Part shown: positions 33,701-37,696 of the stretch, piece after piece | Layout: every line of letters begins with the position of its first letter | How positions within the stretch are numbered: position 1 is the stretch's first letter | Origin: JBLHHI01 sp047614125 | GTDB taxonomy: Bacteria; Bacteroidota; Bacteroidia; NS11-12g; UBA9320 | Length of the DNA: 37,696 nt | NCBI GenBank assembly: GCA_047614125.1 | Contig: JBLHHI010000016.1 | Location: forward strand, 1-37,696 | Reading direction: 5' to 3' | Program-made: the position numbers and the translations under genes | The notes under the pieces: generated by a model | The model's database searches: none | Told to the model about the DNA's origin: nothing | The model's input: only the letters and a program-made list of their open reading frames with translations

Positions 33701-34088
33701 TTCTGTTTCTGATCGGAATATGAAAGAAAACTTTGGACCCGTGAATGGAGAAGACCTATTAAAGGCTCTTGAATCAGTTCCTGTTTCTACATGGACCTAT
33801 AAAAATGCTCCATCCGATATTCGTTACATGGGGCCTATGGCCCAAGACTTCTATCAAGCTTTTAAATTAGGGGGTCCAGATAGTTTGGGGATAAAAACAA
33901 TTAATATTGACGGTGTGAACTTAGCAGCTATTCAAGCTTTATCGAAACGCACTGAAAAGATTACGGATTTAGAACAAAAGCTCACCAACTCTGAAGAAAA
34001 AATTGAGGCACAGGATAAAGAAATTGACGAACTCAGAAGAGAAATTGAAGAAATTAAGGCCATTTTACGTAAAAACAACCAAGAATAA
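30780..34088 (+). CDS. Adhesin-like protein: repeats, YadA-type head, S74 chaperone domain, coiled coil
   Basis: This protein has 1102 residues. A long basic N-terminus precedes a signal core (QALLYLAIVCFGTTMAQ; cleavage near 47). An N-terminal domain (48-115) contains SAMVDIESTTRGLLIPRLTK and ends in an FWYYNNFNWEP motif, common in Bacteroidota surface proteins. Residues ~177-671 hold eight ~61-residue repeats with (S/G)(I/V)IGNE and a W-x-W-(D/N)-G motif. Residues ~751-930 form a YadA/Hia-type head of ~14-residue 'AIGxxxxAxGxxS' turns. From ~975 there is an S74 intramolecular chaperone domain: SDRNMKENF places Ser977 and Lys982 at the five-residue spacing of the endosialidase autoprotease pair. 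A coiled coil (1059-1102) closes the protein. There is no trimeric-autotransporter anchor or T9SS domain. It lies 20 bp upstream of a T9SS protein gene. Confidence 0.88.
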   Translation: MIELIRKTLFAHCETISRNHSGFSKGFLLRQALLYLAIVCFGTTMAQNVGINETGKNPDNSAMVDIESTTRGLLIPRLTKIQRNAIPGPAEGLLIYQTDDTVGFWYYNNFNWEPIFQNIEAGSGLVGGKIKGYGTIDMATTSVQTGTYGYRDSIPQFTVNQFGQLVFAKNIAISEKDSVIGNEIADTTNALNMINRWGSGTSSDPYKLGINRGNSPRDLWLWNGNTWILSPLPFERDSIIGNEISDTTLARGILFRTGSGSALDPYKIGITAGASTNDVWMWNGSTWESKPIVFPTENDGIIGNELTDTSGAYGMLTKSGTGTAALPYTIGVKPANAVGDVWMWDGLQWVTSPLIIPQERDSIVGNEVADTTNALGILNRFGGGSSTNPYQLGINPGNNVGEVWTWDGLKWAPETIIHPTIFIPLEKDSVIGNEIADTLNANGILNRFGSGTDSDPYKIGVVDGTQLGQYWRWNGSSWQAQTITFPVEKDSVIGNEISDTTSAMGVLTLFGSGTNSSPYKVGVTSGQTIGDVWMWDGTKWIPTQISHPAEVDGIIGNEVTDTINARGLLTKSGSGTAANPYKIGIAAGSAGGDVPMWNGTAWVPTQITHPSEVDGIIGNEVTDTITNGFLNISGGGTAASPKKLGMKPGIAFGDILVWNSTTWVPSPLTHNTLDNSYDEGGAGLGRTIIADNGPLEVSGTDGMLISGVLNSGIGIGTPGNGTRMFYNPRKAAFRAGGVTGTNWDVGNVGAYSIGLGHNTLASGSYSFASGRNSIANSSYAIAMGDSSCALNERSIALGDHSKALGANTTAIGDNAFAYGQNSVVIGKSSYAEKAFCGIFGHDSYADGQYSYIMGYQDTTKGDYSVAIGRKAYAEGLGSIAIGVEVRTNNPYSIAIGNNVFAIADRSVALGSYVSTNNKNGSFIFGDASTSTSGTIMKNSTLNEMMMRFDGGYKLYSQANLATGVYMAKSSGAWSSVSDRNMKENFGPVNGEDLLKALESVPVSTWTYKNAPSDIRYMGPMAQDFYQAFKLGGPDSLGIKTINIDGVNLAAIQALSKRTEKITDLEQKLTNSEEKIEAQDKEIDELRREIEEIKAILRKNNQE
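31303..32793 (+). repeat. Eight diverged ~185-bp coding repeats in the adhesin gene
   Basis: Repeats begin at the (D)S(V/I)IGNE motif, roughly every 180-200 bp. Each contains G(S/T)G followed by PYK(I/L/V)G and then W-x-W-(D/N)-G. Unlike the surface-protein array at the window start, these copies differ substantially at DNA level, so the expansion is older. Confidence 0.85.
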
Positions 34089-34108
34089 TTAAGGCATTCC
34101 AACCCATT

Positions 34109-36421
34109 TTGCATAACAAAAACTCCATCTTAGCAATTATTTTATGCGCTTGTTCTTTGAGCGCCTGGTCGCAAGGCATCATAAACAATAGCGCGAAAAT
34201 TGTGATGAACAACAACGTTCACATAGTGCTTACCGGAGCTTCTAGTGACTATTTAAGTACCGGTACTGCCGTTATGAAAGCCGAGAATGGCGGTACGTTT
34301 TATTTGCCGGGTGATTGGATAAACAATGGCGGAACATCGGCCTACGGCAGCAACAATGGAAGCGTTCATTTGTCTGGTGGAAATCAGGACATTGGAGGAA
34401 CATCTTCGACCAATTTTAACGCACTGGTTTGTTCCGGTTTGGGAGATAAATATCTCTCAGTCAACACCTTGTGTGGTGGTGGTTTTAGTGGTACTAAAAG
34501 TGGCTTTATTGATTTGGTGGATGCCCACTTATGGCTTAATGGAAACAAACTTACCATCAATAATGCCAACCCAAATGCCGTGCGTGTCAATACCGGTGGT
34601 ATTGTCAGTGAAACAAATTCAGTAGCGGGATACAGTTCTGTACAATGGAATATTCGCTCTGCTGCGGTTGGATACGAATTCGACTTTCCCTTTTCAAGTA
34701 CCGATCGCGTAGCGCTCCCATTCACATTTGCCGTAAAATCGGTTGGTGTACAAGTGAGCGATTCGGGTTACATAGAAATTGCTACCTACCCAACCATAAC
34801 CACAATACTGCCCAACAATAGGCCTTTGCCCACTGGTGTTGGCAATCTCTTAAACGATTTTGGAGTTGAAAACGATGTCAAATCCGTAGACCGTTTTTAC
34901 ATTCTGGATGGAAATGGTTTCTCTAAGAACCCATCAGTCGCTTTACATTTTCCCTATTTAGATCGGGAGTGGAACACCGCGGGTGGTTCCTTAAACAAAA
35001 TAAATGAAAACAGTCTGGTCGCTGCCAAATTTGATAACGGAACCTCCTCATGGAACTATTCTTACTTGGGAACTACTACCATTTCTGACAACACTACTAC
35101 GTCCGAGACGCTCAACAACTATAAGGGCGCTTGGGTTTTGCACAACAATCCGTATTGCCCAGATAGCGACTTTAGCTTTGTAAGTGAATGCTTTAATAAA
35201 CCAATTACTTTAAATGATCGAACAACCATCTCTGAAGGTGTTATCGATACCTTCTTGTGGCGCGTTGAAGGTCAGGTAGTTGCAAATCAATCCGGCTTTT
35301 CGCACGATTTTTCGTCTCCCGGACTGTTTGATGTTGTGATAAAATCGAGGGGAGATCGAGGATGTTGGGATTCTATAACTAAAAAAGTCTCCATCTTTCC
35401 ACTCCCAACTGCACGATTTGGTGCACGAGATACGTGTTACGGCGACTTAACCCGACTGGCCTCTAATTCAACCACTCCAATTGGGTATCCATTAAAACAA
35501 TTCTGGTCGTTTGACGGGAACACTTCTACCTTCCCAATTGTAACTCACCAATTTTCAGACACAGGCTTCCACACTATTGAAATAATAGCGATAAATGGCT
35601 TCAACTGTCGAGATACGCTGGCTTCTAACATTCACATTGAGCCTTTGCCTACGGTCCTTTTTGATGCCCCGAACCTGTGCGAAGGAGAACGGGTTTTCTT
35701 TGTCAACAACACAACAACCAAGGGAATTGTTAACTATTGGAATTGGCGCATAAACAACGAATTGGTCGGACTAGACAACACCTATTCGCAGCGTTTTAAT
35801 CGCAATGGGGTGTACAAAGTTGCTTTGCTGGCAGAAAACAGTTTTGGGTGTCAAGATTCCCTCATTAAAAACTTGGAAGTATACCCGCGTGCGGCGGCGG
35901 CATTCACCTACCTACCAAAAGAAGTGTATATATCCGACCCAACGGTCTCTTTCATCAATACTTCGTCGGATGCCAATCAATATGCCTGGTTCATCGATGA
36001 TGGGTGGTCGCCTATCTTCTTTACTAAAGATGTAAATCATACCTTCCAAGATACCGGAGCTTTTGTTGTGTCGTTGATCGCAAATAACAATTTCAATTGT
36101 CCCGACACCTTGAGCAAACTCATTGCGATAAATCCCGATGTGCGAATCTTTATTCCCAACGCATTTTCTCCATATAACAAGGATGATCTGAACCAAAGCT
36201 TTGGGCCTGCTGGTATGCTTCATGGTTTAAAAGAAATGGAAATGAACATCTATAACCGCTGGGGAGAAAAACTCTATTCAACAAACAGCATCGATCGGCC
36301 GTGGGATGGGACCTATAAAGGCGTCAATGTGCCACAAGGCAACTACTTGTACATGATAAAGTTAAAAGACGTGTACGACAACATTTATTGGTACGAAGGC
36401 ACAGTGATGTTGTTAGAATAG
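34109..36421 (+). CDS. T9SS type B (gliding motility-associated C-terminal domain) surface protein with PKD-like domains
   Basis: This protein has 770 residues, probably from the TTG at 34109; no ATG fits a signal peptide. The N-terminal signal is SILAIILCACSLSAWSQ. Residues ~25-345 form a beta-helix or lectin-like region (repeated NNG and SGG turns). From ~350 to ~670 there are three or four PKD-like domains, each with a cysteine, an F-x-DTG or SPG turn and a 'W(R/S)(V/F)(D/E)G' strand (for example HQFSDTGFHTIEIIAINGFN). The last ~96 residues contain IPNAFSPYNKDDLNQSFGP, MNIYNRWGEKLY and WDGTYKGVNVPQGNY, the classic type B sorting domain exported by PorSS/T9SS. It follows the adhesin gene by 20 bp and is probably cotranscribed. 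Confidence 0.92.
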   Translation: MHNKNSILAIILCACSLSAWSQGIINNSAKIVMNNNVHIVLTGASSDYLSTGTAVMKAENGGTFYLPGDWINNGGTSAYGSNNGSVHLSGGNQDIGGTSSTNFNALVCSGLGDKYLSVNTLCGGGFSGTKSGFIDLVDAHLWLNGNKLTINNANPNAVRVNTGGIVSETNSVAGYSSVQWNIRSAAVGYEFDFPFSSTDRVALPFTFAVKSVGVQVSDSGYIEIATYPTITTILPNNRPLPTGVGNLLNDFGVENDVKSVDRFYILDGNGFSKNPSVALHFPYLDREWNTAGGSLNKINENSLVAAKFDNGTSSWNYSYLGTTTISDNTTTSETLNNYKGAWVLHNNPYCPDSDFSFVSECFNKPITLNDRTTISEGVIDTFLWRVEGQVVANQSGFSHDFSSPGLFDVVIKSRGDRGCWDSITKKVSIFPLPTARFGARDTCYGDLTRLASNSTTPIGYPLKQFWSFDGNTSTFPIVTHQFSDTGFHTIEIIAINGFNCRDTLASNIHIEPLPTVLFDAPNLCEGERVFFVNNTTTKGIVNYWNWRINNELVGLDNTYSQRFNRNGVYKVALLAENSFGCQDSLIKNLEVYPRAAAAFTYLPKEVYISDPTVSFINTSSDANQYAWFIDDGWSPIFFTKDVNHTFQDTGAFVVSLIANNNFNCPDTLSKLIAINPDVRIFIPNAFSPYNKDDLNQSFGPAGMLHGLKEMEMNIYNRWGEKLYSTNSIDRPWDGTYKGVNVPQGNYLYMIKLKDVYDNIYWYEGTVMLLE

Positions 36422-36496
36422 CGCTCCATAAAGCAGCGTTCGTTAGTGTCAATATCATAATTACTGTCTTACTTTGCGAAGTACATCACAAAACAA

Positions 36497-37492
36497 ATGA
36501 AAGCAATCATACCTGTTGCTGGGATTGGGTCGAGGCTCCGCCCACATACACACACCCAGCCCAAGTCACTTATACCTGTTGCTGGAAAACCAATTTTGGC
36601 ACACATTATTGACAACCTAATTGAATGGGGCGTCGAAGATTTTATTTTCATCATTGGATACATGGGTGAAAAAATTGAGCATTATATTGGCAAGAATTAC
36701 CCAAATATCCGGAGCCATTTCGTTGTTCAAGCCAACGGAAAAGGGACTGCTCACGCGTTGTGGCTTTCAAGAGATCTCTTTTTGGATGATTCTCCACTTC
36801 TTATTGTGCTTGGGGATACCATATTTAAGGCAAGTAAATCCGCCATTCTTGGCAAAAATCATGGGGTTTTAGGCGTGAAAAAAGTAGATGATCCTCGCCA
36901 ATTTGGAGTTGCTGAAATTAATGAAGAAGGTGTGGTTACCCGTTTGGTTGAAAAACCAAACATACCAAAATCCAATCTAGCTCTAGTTGGGGTGTATTGT
37001 ATCCACAACAGCGCATTGTTTCGTACATCCTTGAATACCATCTTGGAAAATAATATTAAAACGAAAGGCGAATACCACCTCACCGATGCTCTAATGGACA
37101 TGATTGATAAAGGGGAAAAATTTGAAACCACGGTGGTAGAGAGCTGGTTTGATTGCGGTAAAAAAGACATCTTACTTGAAACAAATGCCATTCTTTTAAA
37201 ATTGGGAGGATATCCAACTTATAACGAGCAACAGGTTGTTAACTCCATCATTGTTCCTCCAGTCTTTATTGGAAACGACGTTATGATAGAAAATAGCATT
37301 ATTGGCCCCAATGTTTCCATTGGAGATGAGTCGCGAATAAACTACAGCATTATTAAAAATAGCATCATTGGAAATGAGTCAGACATAGACGACGTTCATC
37401 TCAACCAATCGGTAATTGGAAACGACAGCTCATTAAAGGGTTCTTCTTTAAGCCTGAATCTGGGAGATAGTACGGAAATAAAAATGGGTTAA
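36497..37492 (+). CDS. Sugar-phosphate nucleotidyltransferase (glucose-1-phosphate thymidylyltransferase-like)
   Basis: This protein has 331 residues. The N-terminal nucleotidyltransferase domain starts MKAIIPVAGIGSRLRPHTHT with QPKSLIPVAGKPILAHIID, the nucleotide-binding G-x-G-S-R-L-R-P motif at residues 9-16. Then come LIVLGDTIF (metal-binding aspartate), VDDPRQFGVAEINEEG and VEKPNIPKSNLALVGVY. From ~240 a left-handed beta-helix follows with hexapeptide-like turns (VFIGNDVMIENSIIGPNVSI). It joins a sugar-1-phosphate to a nucleotide for cell-surface glycan synthesis. The sugar and nucleotide cannot be fixed from sequence; long RmlA-like and archaeal-type GlmU-like enzymes share this layout. 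Its position after two surface-protein genes may be coincidental. Confidence 0.9.
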   Translation: MKAIIPVAGIGSRLRPHTHTQPKSLIPVAGKPILAHIIDNLIEWGVEDFIFIIGYMGEKIEHYIGKNYPNIRSHFVVQANGKGTAHALWLSRDLFLDDSPLLIVLGDTIFKASKSAILGKNHGVLGVKKVDDPRQFGVAEINEEGVVTRLVEKPNIPKSNLALVGVYCIHNSALFRTSLNTILENNIKTKGEYHLTDALMDMIDKGEKFETTVVESWFDCGKKDILLETNAILLKLGGYPTYNEQQVVNSIIVPPVFIGNDVMIENSIIGPNVSIGDESRINYSIIKNSIIGNESDIDDVHLNQSVIGNDSSLKGSSLSLNLGDSTEIKMG

Positions 37493-37696
37493 CTCAACAC
37501 CCAACTACCCTACTAATAAGGCAACGTAGAGGGTGACAACAACCCTAAATAGCCTTTAAACCTGAGTTGGATTCATATTTTGAATTCAGAACGCTTGTGG
37601 ACAGTGAGTTTCGAGTAAAAATTTCGAAGACAGGGCGGGCCCTTTCGAGTAATTTTTACGATGAAAATCGCTTTTCACAAGTGAAATGCGAGCTTT
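37493..37696. other. Right-end stretch, no gene assigned
   Basis: A weak hairpin (AGGGT 37530-37534 with ACCCT 37542-37546) follows the nucleotidyltransferase gene. From about 37586 both strands are open to the window edge (36 codons on the minus strand, ending at a TGA at 37588-37586). TTTCGAGTAA occurs twice, and GTAAAAATT (37615-37623) has an inverted copy near 37651-37659. Without the next bases I cannot say whether this is a gene end or a repeat. Confidence 0.35.

Noticed and set aside
37586..37696. Partial reading frames at the right edge
   Set aside because: Both strands are open, neither peptide was recognised, and the window ends, so no gene is called.

Overview
The window looks like chromosomal DNA from a marine or freshwater member of the Bacteroidota, probably Flavobacteriales-like. 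The evidence is: two proteins with type IX secretion (T9SS) C-terminal domains (type A and type B), a fused alpha/beta 2-oxoacid dehydrogenase E1, PspC/GIN and DUF5723-type proteins, low GC, and several promoters of the Bacteroidota form TAnnTTTG. Species cannot be fixed from the sequence alone.

Layout. (1) 1-2872: the 3' part of a giant surface protein built from near-identical 240-bp units, ending in a T9SS sorting domain and a strong terminator. (2) About 2873-6275: an AT-rich accessory patch. It holds a small membrane protein, an IS6-family insertion sequence without target duplication, an unrecognised 339-aa gene, and two orphan C-terminal gene remnants. It ends at a tRNA-Asp with its own terminator. 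(3) 6510-16514: compact core genes: accA, a WbqC-like gene overlapping folK, a small membrane-anchored protein, a GtrA-like protein, guaB, an M16 peptidase, an exported hypothetical protein and a photolyase. (4) 16515-17577: a ParD/ParE-type toxin-antitoxin pair with a perfect operator palindrome. It sits between the intact end of the E1 gene and a second, diverged copy of that gene's last ~120 bp. (5) 17578-30661: E1 alpha/beta fusion, a PadR + PspC/GIN operon, thiamine pyrophosphokinase, a lipoprotein/outer-membrane-protein pair, a SulP transporter with an extra C-terminal domain, and glyA. (6) 30728-37492: a large adhesin-like protein (repeats, YadA-type head, S74 chaperone domain, coiled coil) followed 20 bp later by a T9SS type B surface protein, then a sugar-phosphate nucleotidyltransferase.

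Metabolic links are loose. Thiamine pyrophosphokinase makes the cofactor of the nearby E1 enzyme. folK and glyA both serve one-carbon metabolism, and accA and guaB are housekeeping genes. The most unusual structures are the duplicated E1 3' end flanking the toxin-antitoxin module, the higher-order identity between the first and last visible 240-bp repeats, the SulP C-terminal extension, and the adhesin with an autoprocessing-type chaperone end. No complete new defence or mobile system could be demonstrated.
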